DNA of 64,000 bases from Nannocystis sp. (GTDB lineage Bacteria; Myxococcota_A; Polyangia; Nannocystales; Nannocystaceae), in NCBI GenBank assembly GCA_016712315.1, contig JADJRG010000017.1, positions 496,001 through 560,000 of the forward strand. The letters are read 5' to 3'. This document shows, one piece after another, positions 9,201 through 17,636 of the stretch. The first letter of the stretch is position 1, and the number at the start of each line of letters is the position of its first letter. The notes under the pieces are model-generated. The model made no database searches. It was not told the DNA's origin and saw nothing but the letters and a program-made list of their open reading frames with translations. A program made the position numbers and the translations under genes.

Positions 9201-9326
9201 GTCGTCGTGTTCGGTATCGGCGCGTCGACGCTGATGACGATGTTCCTGCTCCCTTGTGTCCTCAAGATCGCGCTACGCCGCGAGCAAGGGCCCGCAGCGG
9301 CCACGCCGCCGGCAGCGTCGAGCTGA
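6213..9326 (+). CDS. Heavy-metal efflux RND transporter (CzcA/CusA family), copy 1
   Basis: This 1037-residue pump has the RND layout of twelve membrane helices and two large periplasmic loops. It is placed in the heavy-metal (HME) branch by the N-terminal LPIDAVPDISTVQVSVLTDA, by AIDFGFLVDGPIVVLEAL in helix 4, and by the repeated-half motif near the C-terminus (SIPAAVGFIALAGVAVLNGV). The two aspartates and the glutamate in the helix 4 segment correspond to residues needed for proton-driven metal export in CzcA (family knowledge). The methionine pattern does not let me assign Cu/Ag against Zn/Co/Cd. It follows its adaptor by 29 bp and is followed after 67 bp by a second adaptor-pump pair. No outer-membrane factor is nearby. 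Confidence 0.93.
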   Translation: MLQFLVSLSIRYRRIVVLVFLGLMIGGFIAAKKLPIDAVPDISTVQVSVLTDAPGLSALEVERSVTFPLENALNGVPGVVELRSTSRADLSLVTLVFRDGSDPWFVRSLVLERVLQARSDLPAGIPTPQLAPLTTGLGRIYQFIVRSDIHSNKQLRTILDWEIVPRLRGTPGVIEVNTMGGDLKQYQVVIESEQLKAQGMTVRELADELRAANAIVSGGYIDRGAEAYTLRAVGTFVSVDDIANVVLEVGKDGNPVLVKHVAQVRDGAALRQGVVTSGGSEAVTGVILMLLGSNSRDVIFEVKDRLAAIQRDLPPGVFIEPIYDRADFVERTLTTVMTNLIEGAAVVMLCLWILLGTIRGALVVVLGIPASMTIALFGMHWQGITGDLMSLGAIDFGFLVDGPIVVLEALVATYVGKQLTANDRAAAYARTIGQVIRPVAFSVAIIMLVYVPLLGLEGVEGKMFRPMAMTMAFALLGAVIYSVIFLPALLVTFVPPLQKEGAAWLGRLAHLYERALPAAIKLRWPLLGSTFAALVVSGYFFGQSGADFVPRIDEGDLVVAIRRAPSVNLEEAKRLDLLVQEEIGSFPEVLSMVAMTGRPEVALDPVGKESTDVGVHLRPKKEWTTAKDLDGLSVAFKDRIESKVPSTSVSVSQPIEDATNDLISGSRADVRILVEGTDLFELKRLSEEIAEAVRPIRGTGDLRVERALGMPELTIKPDRAQLARYGVRMQEVLAVIEAIRVGTPLGWVFEGQKRFEVRLLVPPESSAIEALGDLFVETGTGRLVPLAELAKIEEAEGPAAIRRNNRVRGIRVEVNLRGRDLVSWVSEAKEAVAAAVKLPSGYKVAWGGQFENFERASRRLAVVVPISLGVIFFMLMWIFGDARYAAAVFAVVPFALIGGLIGLILRDMSFSIPAAVGFIALAGVAVLNGVVLATEVRRFLEERRSFEEGSFEHAMIHGSVHTMRAVLTTGAVAAFGFMPMALATGAGSEVQRPLATVVVFGIGASTLMTMFLLPCVLKIALRREQGPAAATPPAASS

Positions 9327-9393
9327 GCGCTGGGGAATGTGGGTTAGAGCCCGTTCGCTTGACGTTGCGGCGCGAGTCGCTTATCAAGGCGCA

Positions 9394-10545
9394 GTGCGTC
9401 GCGTCAAAGCGATATGCGCGGTCGTTTGTGTCTTTTTCGTCGCCGCCTGCGGCGGCGCGGAGGACACAGCGAGCGCGGCGGCGGTCTCCACACGCGATGT
9501 CCCGGTGTTTGAGGGCGGGGTCGTCAAGTTCTCGCAGCGCTTCGCGGAGCGGGTCGGCTATCGCACCGAAGAAGCGTCCCCGCAGCCGATCGTCCCGGTG
9601 CTCCACGTCACCGGGCTGCTCGAGTTCGACGAGCGTCGCCTCGCCGCGGTGGGTTCGCGGATCGCCGGCCGGGTCTCGGAGGTGCACGTCGTCGACGGCG
9701 CCGAGATCGAGCCCGGCGAGGTGCTCGCGAGCCTCGAGAGCGCCGAGTTGGGCGAGGCGCAGGCCGAGATCTTCGCGATTCGGGCGCGCGCTCAGGCCGC
9801 CACGTCGAACGTGAGCCGCAAGAAGCAGCTCGTCAGCGAGGGCATCGCCTCGCTGCGCAGCGCTGAGGTCGCCTCTCAAGAGGCCGACGTCGCGGACGCG
9901 GAGCTGATGGCCGCCCGTCATCGCGTGCAGGCGTTGGTCGGCAACGAGGACGGCCTGCGGGCGAAGAACTCCCGCTTGGGCCTGCTGTCGCTGCGCGCCC
10001 CGATCGGCGGCCGTATCGTCGGCGTCCACGTCTTTCGCGGTCAGGCCGTGGAGCCCAGCCACACCGCCTTCACCATCGCCGATCCCAGCCAGCTCTGGGT
10101 CCGACTGGCCGTCTTCGAGGGTGAGCTGAAGAACCTGCGCGAAGGTGATGAGGTCGAGATCGAGTCGCAGGCCGACGCTTCGGTGCGTTTGAGCGGCGCG
10201 GTCGCCTTCATCAGCCCGACGCTCGACCCCAGCACGATGGCCGCGGAGGTGCGGGTCGTCGTGCCCAACCCGGACGGCAAGCTCCGGGCTGGCCAGGCGG
10301 TCAATGCGCATATCCTGACCGCCGCTGACCGCCGCACGGCGCTGTCGGTGCCGCGCCAGGCGTTGGTGCAGGTCGACGGGCAACCTACGATCTTCGTCGA
10401 GACCGGCGAGCGTCAGGTCGCCCCGCGGCCGGTCACTCTCGGCGTGCAGGGGATGAAGCGGGTCGAGATCGTCAGCGGCCTCGAGCTGGGCGAGCGGGTG
10501 GTGGTCGACGGGGTCTTCGCCATCAAGTCGGAGCTGTTCCGCTAA
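9394..10545 (+). CDS. RND efflux periplasmic adaptor lipoprotein (HlyD/CusB-like), copy 2
   Basis: A paralogue of the adaptor at 5041, with the same order of lipoyl, hairpin and barrel segments: AAVGSRIAGRVSEVHVVDG, then SRLGLLSLRAPIGG, then LWVRLAVFEGELKNL, ending AIKSELFR. The GTG at 9394 is preferred over upstream ATGs at 9256 or 9337 because it places a lysine/arginine-led hydrophobic segment directly before a clean lipobox ending VAAC, and an AAGG lies just upstream. The two adaptors share long blocks such as SAELGEAQAEI and VADAELMAAR, which implies tandem duplication of the whole module. It sits 67 bp after pump 1 and 19 bp before pump 2. Confidence 0.87.
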   Translation: MRRVKAICAVVCVFFVAACGGAEDTASAAAVSTRDVPVFEGGVVKFSQRFAERVGYRTEEASPQPIVPVLHVTGLLEFDERRLAAVGSRIAGRVSEVHVVDGAEIEPGEVLASLESAELGEAQAEIFAIRARAQAATSNVSRKKQLVSEGIASLRSAEVASQEADVADAELMAARHRVQALVGNEDGLRAKNSRLGLLSLRAPIGGRIVGVHVFRGQAVEPSHTAFTIADPSQLWVRLAVFEGELKNLREGDEVEIESQADASVRLSGAVAFISPTLDPSTMAAEVRVVVPNPDGKLRAGQAVNAHILTAADRRTALSVPRQALVQVDGQPTIFVETGERQVAPRPVTLGVQGMKRVEIVSGLELGERVVVDGVFAIKSELFR

Positions 10546-10564
10546 CCCGCCCGCCGCCGAAGTA

Positions 10565-13500
10565 ATGCTCACCAAGCTCATCGACTGGTCCATCCGCGCC
10601 CGCGCCTTCGTGCTGGTGCTCTTCGTCGCGATGTTGATCGGCGGCTACGCGGCGGCTGTACGGCTGCGGATCGACGCGCTGCCGGACATCTCCAACACCC
10701 AGGTGTCGGTGCTCACGGAGGCTCCGGGCCTCTCCGCGGTCGAGGTCGAGCGCACCGTCACGTTCCCGCTCGAGAACGCGGTCAACGGCGTCCCGGGCAT
10801 GGTGGAGCTGCGGAGCATCTCGCGGGGCGACCTCTCCGTCGTCACGGTCATCTTCAAGGACGGCATGGACGCGTGGTTCGCCCGCCAGGTGCTGCTGGAG
10901 CGGATCCTGGAGGCGCAGGACTCGTTGCCCCAGGGGGTGCCGACGCCGCAGCTCGCGCCGCTCACGACCGGTCTCGGGACGATCTACCGCTTCGTCGTCC
11001 GCTCGCCGCTGCACTCGCCCAAGCAGCTGCGCACGATCCTCGACTGGGAGATCGTCCCCCGGCTGCGCGGCGTGCCGGGGGTCATCGAGGTGGCGACGAT
11101 GGGCGGCCAGCTCAAGCAGTACCAGGTGGTCGTCGCCCCGGAGCGCCTCGACGCCTACGGCCTCTCGCTCCAGCAGATCGCCGAGCGCCTGCGCGCCGCG
11201 AACGCGATGGTCTCGGGCGGGTACCTCGAGCGCGGCGCCGAGGCCTACACCCTGCGCGCGGTGGGCACCTTTCAGGGCCCACAAGACATCGGCGAGGTGG
11301 TGCTCAAGGTGGCGGAGGGCCGGCCGGTGCTGGTCCGCCACATCGCGAAGGTGGTCGACGGGGCGGCCCTGCCGCGCGGCGTGACCTCCTACGAGGGCGC
11401 GGAGGCGGTCACCGGCACGGTGATGATGCTGCCAGGTTCCAACAGCCGTGAGGTCGTCTACGCGGTGAAGGATCGGATCGATGAGATCTCGCGCGACCTG
11501 CCGCCTGGGATCGAGATCGAGGTGTTTTATGACCGCGCGGACTTCATCGGCCGCACCCTGACGACGGTCTTCACCAACATCGCCGAGGGCGCGGCGATCG
11601 TCACCGTGGTGCTGGCGATCCTGCTCGGCTCGCTGCGCGGCGCCTTCGTCGTGGTCCTCGGGATCCCGGCGGCGATGTCGGTGGCCCTCTTCGGCATGCA
11701 CGCCTTCGGGATCACCGGCGACCTCATGAGCTTGGGCGCGATCGACTTCGGGTTCCTGGTCGACGGGCCGATCGTCATCCTCGAGGCGCTGCTCGCCGGC
11801 TTCGTCGGCAAGTCGCTCTCCCTGCACGACCGCGCCGCCGCCTACGCCCGCGCGATCGGCAAGGTCGCCAGGCCGGTCGCCTTCGCGGTGGCGATCATCA
11901 TGCTCGTCTACGTGCCGCTGCTCAGCCTCGAGGGGGTCGAGGGCAAGATGTTCAAGCCCATGGCCCTCACCATGGCGCTGGCGCTCTTCGGCTCGCTCAT
12001 CTACGCGCTGGTGTTCCTGCCGGCGCTGCTGGTGTTGCTCGTGCCGCCGCCACAGAAGGAGGGGGCGAAGTGGCTCAGCGCCCTGGGGCGGGCCTACGAG
12101 CGGGTCCTCGTGATCGCCCTCCGCGGGCGGTGGCTGCTGCTAGGCGGGTCGGTGGCGCTCTTGGTCGTCGCGGCGCTCGCTTTCGCCCGCTCGGGCGCCG
12201 ACTTCTTGCCGCGGATCGACGAGGGGGACCTCGTGGTCACCTTCCGCCGCTCGCCGTCGATCAACATCACGGAGGCGCGCCGGCTCGATCTGCGCGCCCT
12301 CGAGGTCGTGCGCTCCTTCCCTGAGGTGACGCGCGCGCTCGCGCAGACCGGCCGCGCCGAGGTCGCCGTCGATCCCGTCGGCGTCGACAATACGGACATC
12401 TTCATCCACCTCGCCCCCAAGTCCGAGTGGCAGACGGCGTCCGACCTCGACGGCCTGGCGGTCGCGCTCAAGGACGCGCTCGAGAGCGAGGTGGAGGGCA
12501 CCTTTGTGTCGGTCTCTCAGCCGATCGAGGACCTCACCAACGAGATGATCAGCGGCTCGCGCGCGGACATCCAGATCCTCGTGTATGGCTCCGACCTGCT
12601 CGAGCTCAAGGCGATCAGCGAGGCGATCGCGGCGGTGGTCGCCCCGATCGAGGGCACCGGCGATATCCGCGTCGAGCGCGTGCTCGGCCTGCCCGAGCTG
12701 ACGGTGCGCCCCGATCGCGCCCGCCTGGCCCGCTACGGCGTCGCGATGGACGACGCCCTCGCGGCCATCGAGGCGGTTCGTGTGGGGACCCCCCTGGGCT
12801 GGGTGTTTGAGGACCAGCGCCGCTTCGAGGTGCGCCTCTTGGTCCCGCCGAAGACCGCCGCACCCGAGTCGCTGGGCGATCTCTACGTCGAGAACATGGG
12901 CGGGGAGCGGATCCGCCTCAGCGAGGTCGCGCGGATCGTCGAGAACGAAGGCCCGGCGCAGATCCGGCGGAAGCAGCGGAGCCGGACGATCCGCGTCGAG
13001 GTCAACCTCCGCGGCCGCGATCTGGTCTCCTGGGTGCAAGAGGCGCAGAGCAAGGTCACCGCGGCCGTCGCGCTGCCGACCGGCTACAAGCTCGAGTGGG
13101 GCGGCCAGTTCGAGAACTTCCAGCGCGCCGCGGCTCGCCTCGGCATGGTCGTGCCGGTCGCGTTGGTGGTCATCTTCGTCATGCTGCTGTGGAGCTTCGG
13201 CGATCTGCGCTACGCGGTCGCGGTCTTCGCGATCATCCCCTTCGCCCTCATCGGCGGGATCGGGGGCCTGCTGCTGCGGGACCTCTCGTTCAGCATCCCC
13301 GCGGCGGTCGGCTTCATCGCCCTCGCCGGCATCGCGGTGCTCAACGGGGTCGTGCTCGCCACCGAGGTGCGCGGCTTTATCACCCTGGATCGCCGCTTTG
13401 ATGAGGCCCTCGTGCACGGCTCCGTCCACACGATGCGCGCGGTCTTGACCACTGGGGCGGTCGCCGCGCTGGGTTTCCTGCCGATGGCGCTGTCGACGGG

Positions 13501-13669
13501 CGCGGGCTCCGAGGTGCAGCGACCGCTGGCGACGGTCGTCGTCTTCGGGATCGGCGCCTCCACCGTGATGACGATGTTCCTCCTGCCCGCGCTGCTCAAG
13601 ATGCTCCTCCGTCACGAGCAGCAGATCGCGCCGAAGGCCGAGGCGGCCGCGGGCGATCCGGCCGCCTGA
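10565..13669 (+). CDS. Heavy-metal efflux RND transporter (CzcA/CusA family), copy 2
   Basis: The 1034-residue second pump is co-linear with the first over its whole length: LRIDALPDISNTQVSVLTEA near the N-terminus, AIDFGFLVDGPIVILEAL in helix 4, and SIPAAVGFIALAGIAVLNGV near the C-terminus. The charged residues expected for proton relay are retained. Substitutions are spread through both periplasmic loops, so the copies are old and may differ in substrate. It ends a four-gene co-directional cluster with the adaptor 19 bp upstream. The gene converges on the M36 peptidase with a 41-bp gap. Confidence 0.93.
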   Translation: MLTKLIDWSIRARAFVLVLFVAMLIGGYAAAVRLRIDALPDISNTQVSVLTEAPGLSAVEVERTVTFPLENAVNGVPGMVELRSISRGDLSVVTVIFKDGMDAWFARQVLLERILEAQDSLPQGVPTPQLAPLTTGLGTIYRFVVRSPLHSPKQLRTILDWEIVPRLRGVPGVIEVATMGGQLKQYQVVVAPERLDAYGLSLQQIAERLRAANAMVSGGYLERGAEAYTLRAVGTFQGPQDIGEVVLKVAEGRPVLVRHIAKVVDGAALPRGVTSYEGAEAVTGTVMMLPGSNSREVVYAVKDRIDEISRDLPPGIEIEVFYDRADFIGRTLTTVFTNIAEGAAIVTVVLAILLGSLRGAFVVVLGIPAAMSVALFGMHAFGITGDLMSLGAIDFGFLVDGPIVILEALLAGFVGKSLSLHDRAAAYARAIGKVARPVAFAVAIIMLVYVPLLSLEGVEGKMFKPMALTMALALFGSLIYALVFLPALLVLLVPPPQKEGAKWLSALGRAYERVLVIALRGRWLLLGGSVALLVVAALAFARSGADFLPRIDEGDLVVTFRRSPSINITEARRLDLRALEVVRSFPEVTRALAQTGRAEVAVDPVGVDNTDIFIHLAPKSEWQTASDLDGLAVALKDALESEVEGTFVSVSQPIEDLTNEMISGSRADIQILVYGSDLLELKAISEAIAAVVAPIEGTGDIRVERVLGLPELTVRPDRARLARYGVAMDDALAAIEAVRVGTPLGWVFEDQRRFEVRLLVPPKTAAPESLGDLYVENMGGERIRLSEVARIVENEGPAQIRRKQRSRTIRVEVNLRGRDLVSWVQEAQSKVTAAVALPTGYKLEWGGQFENFQRAAARLGMVVPVALVVIFVMLLWSFGDLRYAVAVFAIIPFALIGGIGGLLLRDLSFSIPAAVGFIALAGIAVLNGVVLATEVRGFITLDRRFDEALVHGSVHTMRAVLTTGAVAALGFLPMALSTGAGSEVQRPLATVVVFGIGASTVMTMFLLPALLKMLLRHEQQIAPKAEAAAGDPAA

Positions 13670-13710
13670 AGGGGCGAGCTTCGCCGGTTCAACCGGGGAG
13701 GGCGCGGATC

Positions 13711-16700
13711 CTAGGCGCGGCGGCGGCGACGGAGGAGGGGGAGCAGCAGCAGGGCGAGCGGCGGGCGCGGGGCGGCGTCGCTGCGGCAGCCGCAGCCGCC
13801 TTCGTCGGTCTGCGGCGAGGTGTCGCCGGCGGTGGCGCTGTCGTCGGTGTCCACGGTCGTGGCGCCGCTGGTGGCGGTGGCGCCGGTGGCGGTGGGGCCT
13901 TGGCTGGTGGAGGTGGGATCGCCGGTGCTCTCGCCGCCGGTGGTGTCGCCGCCGGTGGTCTCGCCGCCCCCGCCGCACTGATCCGGGGCCCAGTAGGGGA
14001 AGGGGGTGTTCGTGATGCCGTCGAAGGCGAAGTCGTCGAGGCGCCAGCCCGGGCCGCCGACAGCGGCGTCGGTGCCGAGGCGGAGGCGGAGGCGGACGGA
14101 CTCGCCGGCGAGGGCCTGTCCAAAGTCGAGGGTGAGGGGGGTGAGATCGGGGTAGCCGGGGCTCTCGGCGGTGAAGGCGGGGCGCTTGTCGAGGGCGTTG
14201 GTGTTGGTGTCGATGACGCCGGTGTAGCCGGGATCGGCGCCGTACTCCGTGACGTCGGCCCAGGTCATGCCGTCGTCGCGGGTGAGCTCGAGGACGGCGC
14301 CGTCCCAGGCCTTGCCGTCCTCGAACTCGAAGCTGTAGGCGTGCTGGAGCGTGACGATGAAGGGCTTGTCGGCGGCGACTTGGAGGGGGGGGGAGGTCAG
14401 CCAGGTGTCGGTGGGGCTGCCGACGGCGCGGGCGGACCATTCATAACCAGGGGTGAGGCCGGGCACACGGGCCCAGATCCCGGCGTTGCTGGCGCCTTGG
14501 GCGGTCCAGGCGGAGGCGGGGGCCTCGACGTCGTCGAAGGTGGCGGCCTCGCCGATGAGGTCGCCGTGGATGACGACAGGGAGGACGATCTCGTCGGGTT
14601 GGTCGCAGCCGTCTTCGGCGAGGATCCGGGCGCGCACGGCGACGATCTCGCTGGCGGCGAGCTCGCCGGCGAGGGCGACGTCGAAGGCGACCTCTGTCGC
14701 CTCCAAGGGGGCGAGCGCGGGTAGCTCGAGGGTCGTGCCGCTCGGGAAGGTGAGGCTGGGGCTGGTGGGCAAGAGCTCGACCGTGGCGCCGGCGGCGAGG
14801 GCGAAGGCGCCGCCGTTGATGACCTTGAGGTGGAGCTGGCCGAGCTCGCCGCTGTCGAGCACGCCGTCGCCGTCGCAGGAGCGCTGGCTGTCGTCGAGGG
14901 CGGCGGCGAGGAAGCGGCCGTTAGCGCGAATTTCATAATCTTCGACGACACCGACGAGGTCGATGGAGGCGCGCGGGGGCGAGATCGCGCAGGATCCGGC
15001 GCCGCGGCGGGCGAAGGCCTGGGCGACGAGGGGGTGATCCTTGGGGTCTTGTTGGCCGATCGCCAAGAGGAGGGCGTCTCGCTGCTCGGTGTAGGTGGGC
15101 ATGGAGGGCGCGAGGATCATGCCGGCGACGACGTAATCGGACATGCGGCGGCGGATCTCGGTGAAGCTGAGCTCGCCGGCGTGGGCCTTGTGCAGGGCGA
15201 TATAGGCCTCCCAGAGCGAGGTCGCCCAGATCTCGCCGGCGTTGTGGACCTGGCTGTTGGGCTGGCCGCTGCCCTTCATCGGGTGATCTTGGGGGAGGGG
15301 CTCGCCGTCGCTGATGTGGCGGAGGGTGAGGGCGTTCTTCTTGAAATCAATGGAGTAGGGGACGCGGCGGATCCCAAAGTACGCGGTGGGATCGTGGTTG
15401 GCGTAGGTGGTGCCGGCGTAGGTGCCGTCGAGATCGTCGCCCTCGCGCAGGGCCATGTGCAGGCCGAGGAAGTCGCCCCAGCCCTCGCTCTGCGCCCGGC
15501 AGGCGATGTTGCCGCAGTCGACGAGGCGCATATGAATGTAGTGACCCCACTCGTGGGCGACGATCATGTTGTCGATGGTGCCGTCGCGCTCGGCGCCGGT
15601 GAGGCGGCTGAGCTTGGCGTTGACCTCGCCCTGCCCGAGGGCGTCCTTGAGGGCGAGGCCGCTGGCGTTGGTGATCGAGGTGGTGGGGATCGTCGGATCC
15701 GCGGTGTCGGGGTCGGCGCCGAGCGGGGGCGGGTTGTCCTGAACGGTGTGGTCCGCGATGATCACGCCGACGGCGCCGGCGGCCTCGGCGTGGGTGACCT
15801 TGACCTCAAAGGTGCAGTTGGCGCGGTTGATCAGGGCGATCTTGCCCGACAGATCGCCGAGCGCTGGCTCGCAGCCGTCGTTGGGATCGACGCCTTCACC
15901 GTCGGCGAGGAAGACGACCTCGCCCTTGACTTCATAGTCCTTGGGGCCGAATTGCGCGTGGTTGGCGACGACGGCCTCGCCGGGCGGCCAGAGGGTGAGG
16001 CTGGACTCGAGGACGAGGCCGCTCCACAGGTACATCTGCATGCGCGGCGACTCGCCGTCGCTGGGGGTCATCATGTTGGCGTTGTTGCGGTTGCCGGCGA
16101 GGGCGCCGTCTTGCGCCTCGGCGCGCATACGATCGTCCTCCTCGCCGCCGCGGCCGTAATTGCTGAGCTGGGCGGTGCCGGCGGGCTCGTTGAAGCCCGA
16201 GTCGTACCACCAGTCGTGCAGCCAATTAATGTCATAAAAAAGCTGGACGGTGGCGGCCATCGACTGCTCGGGCGAGGCGAGGGGCGCGAGGCCTAGGTCG
16301 TAGGTGTGATCAAAGACGCCGGGGGCGGTGACCGCGGCCCGGTACTCGCCCTCTTCCGGGGAGAGGCCGTCGGGCTCGGTGTGATCGATGTAGGCGTCGA
16401 CGTTGTTGCCGACGGTCTCGAGGGCGCCCGGCGGCAGCCAAGGATCGCCGAGGCTGTTGAACCCGTCGATGCTGATGAGCGCGGGGGGGCCGCTGGGGCC
16501 AGGGGGATCGCCTGGTACGCCGGTGGGGTGCGGGGTGAAGTCGGCGAGGGGGCTGTCGTGGGGGCGCTTGTCGCCGTCTGGGTCGGCCCAGACGCGGTAC
16601 TGGAAGGCTTCGTGGGCGATCAGGTCGCGGCGCTCGAGCTCGCGGCCGTCGTCGTCGGCGATCACGAGCTCGAGGGCGAGCAGCTCGGCGCGCGGGCTGG

Positions 16701-17478
16701 GGTAGAGCTGGAGCTCGACGCGGTGGGCGGCCACGAGGGCGCCGCTCTGGGGATCCGGGCGGTAGACCGGCTGGATCCGGGCAGGGCGGCGTAGACGGAG
16801 GTCGGGGGCGCGGCTGGGGTCGAGGTCGTAGCGGCGCCAACCGGCGCGATCAGGCTCGCGGGAGGGCACGATGGCGCCAGCGGGCAGCCGGGCGCCGAGG
16901 CGGGCGAAGGCGCGGGCGAGGGCCGCCGCGGGCGCGGTGGTGAAGGCAGGCGGCGCGGCGGGGGCGGGGAGCAGGGCGCCCGAGACGGCGATGAGGCGGC
17001 GTTGGCGATCGAGGAGGAGCTTCAGATCGCTGTGGAGGAGATCCACGCCGGCGAGGCGCTGGCGGAGCACGAGGATGATCCCGCCGCGGCCGGTGTCGTG
17101 GGTGTGGCGGAGGACGGCGCGATCGAGGGCGGAGGGGTCGGCGCCGTAGGCGGGCAAGAGGGCGCGGAGCTGGGCGCGCGCGGCTTGCTCAAGAGACAGG
17201 TGAGCGGCGGGCGGGGCGGCGGCGGGCGGGGCGAGCAGGAGCGTGGGGGCGCGGCCGGGTTCGCCGGCGAGCGCGACGCCAGGGCGCGCGACGCCGCGTG
17301 GGGTGGTGAGGGTCGGTAAGGAGGGCAGGCGCGGGGTCGCGAGCAGGGGCGCGGGCGCGGGTGCGGTGAGCGCCGGCTGTGTGGCGGCCGCGGAGGCCGC
17401 CGCGTCGCGATCGCCCGGGGCGACGAGGGCGGAGAGGGCGATCAGCAGCGACGACGAGAGGGCTCGACTTGGGATCAT
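13711..17478 (-). CDS. M36-like (fungalysin) secreted metallopeptidase with PA domain and MYXO-CTERM tail
   Basis: This 1255-residue extracytoplasmic protease starts with a signal peptide and continues with a propeptide-like region (GVDLLHSDLKLLLDRQRRLI, FTP-like). The catalytic domain carries zinc motif HEWGHYIH, first His at residue 642, and the downstream SEGWGDFLGLH, which supplies the glutamate ligand. A protease-associated (PA) domain, seen as IALINRANCTFEVKVTHAEA, is inserted before the zinc site. Beyond the catalytic part come beta-sandwich segments (VVEDYEIRANGR onward, then a galactose-binding or MAM-like module), a Thr/Gly/Ser-rich linker, and a C-terminus with a GGCGC motif, a short hydrophobic run and RRRRRA. 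That ending resembles the MYXO-CTERM sorting signal, which is thought to be processed by a myxosortase and to place proteins on the outer surface. A predatory or nutritional role is plausible. Confidence 0.9.
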   Translation of the reverse strand: MIPSRALSSSLLIALSALVAPGDRDAAASAAATQPALTAPAPAPLLATPRLPSLPTLTTPRGVARPGVALAGEPGRAPTLLLAPPAAAPPAAHLSLEQAARAQLRALLPAYGADPSALDRAVLRHTHDTGRGGIILVLRQRLAGVDLLHSDLKLLLDRQRRLIAVSGALLPAPAAPPAFTTAPAAALARAFARLGARLPAGAIVPSREPDRAGWRRYDLDPSRAPDLRLRRPARIQPVYRPDPQSGALVAAHRVELQLYPSPRAELLALELVIADDDGRELERRDLIAHEAFQYRVWADPDGDKRPHDSPLADFTPHPTGVPGDPPGPSGPPALISIDGFNSLGDPWLPPGALETVGNNVDAYIDHTEPDGLSPEEGEYRAAVTAPGVFDHTYDLGLAPLASPEQSMAATVQLFYDINWLHDWWYDSGFNEPAGTAQLSNYGRGGEEDDRMRAEAQDGALAGNRNNANMMTPSDGESPRMQMYLWSGLVLESSLTLWPPGEAVVANHAQFGPKDYEVKGEVVFLADGEGVDPNDGCEPALGDLSGKIALINRANCTFEVKVTHAEAAGAVGVIIADHTVQDNPPPLGADPDTADPTIPTTSITNASGLALKDALGQGEVNAKLSRLTGAERDGTIDNMIVAHEWGHYIHMRLVDCGNIACRAQSEGWGDFLGLHMALREGDDLDGTYAGTTYANHDPTAYFGIRRVPYSIDFKKNALTLRHISDGEPLPQDHPMKGSGQPNSQVHNAGEIWATSLWEAYIALHKAHAGELSFTEIRRRMSDYVVAGMILAPSMPTYTEQRDALLLAIGQQDPKDHPLVAQAFARRGAGSCAISPPRASIDLVGVVEDYEIRANGRFLAAALDDSQRSCDGDGVLDSGELGQLHLKVINGGAFALAAGATVELLPTSPSLTFPSGTTLELPALAPLEATEVAFDVALAGELAASEIVAVRARILAEDGCDQPDEIVLPVVIHGDLIGEAATFDDVEAPASAWTAQGASNAGIWARVPGLTPGYEWSARAVGSPTDTWLTSPPLQVAADKPFIVTLQHAYSFEFEDGKAWDGAVLELTRDDGMTWADVTEYGADPGYTGVIDTNTNALDKRPAFTAESPGYPDLTPLTLDFGQALAGESVRLRLRLGTDAAVGGPGWRLDDFAFDGITNTPFPYWAPDQCGGGGETTGGDTTGGESTGDPTSTSQGPTATGATATSGATTVDTDDSATAGDTSPQTDEGGCGCRSDAAPRPPLALLLLPLLRRRRRA

Positions 17479-17636
17479 CGATCTCCTTGTAGCAAGGAAG
17501 TCAGGGTCTAGTCGCCGCGTGGACGCAGGGGCAGATCCGCGCGCGGACGTCGACGCGGTCGCGCTGCGACACGGCGTCGCAGGGCTCGTCGGCGGATCGG
17601 CGTAGCTTCGCCTTCTTTGCCCGCTCTGAAATTGAT

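Noticed and set aside
13684..13696. CCGGTT-C-AACCGG palindrome as a terminator between convergent genes
   Set aside because: The loop is one base, so the hairpin cannot form as written, and no T-run follows.
14830..16296. 488-codon plus-strand frame within the M36 peptidase
   Set aside because: Gly/Val/Ala-rich antisense translation of a confident peptidase, with no motif of its own.
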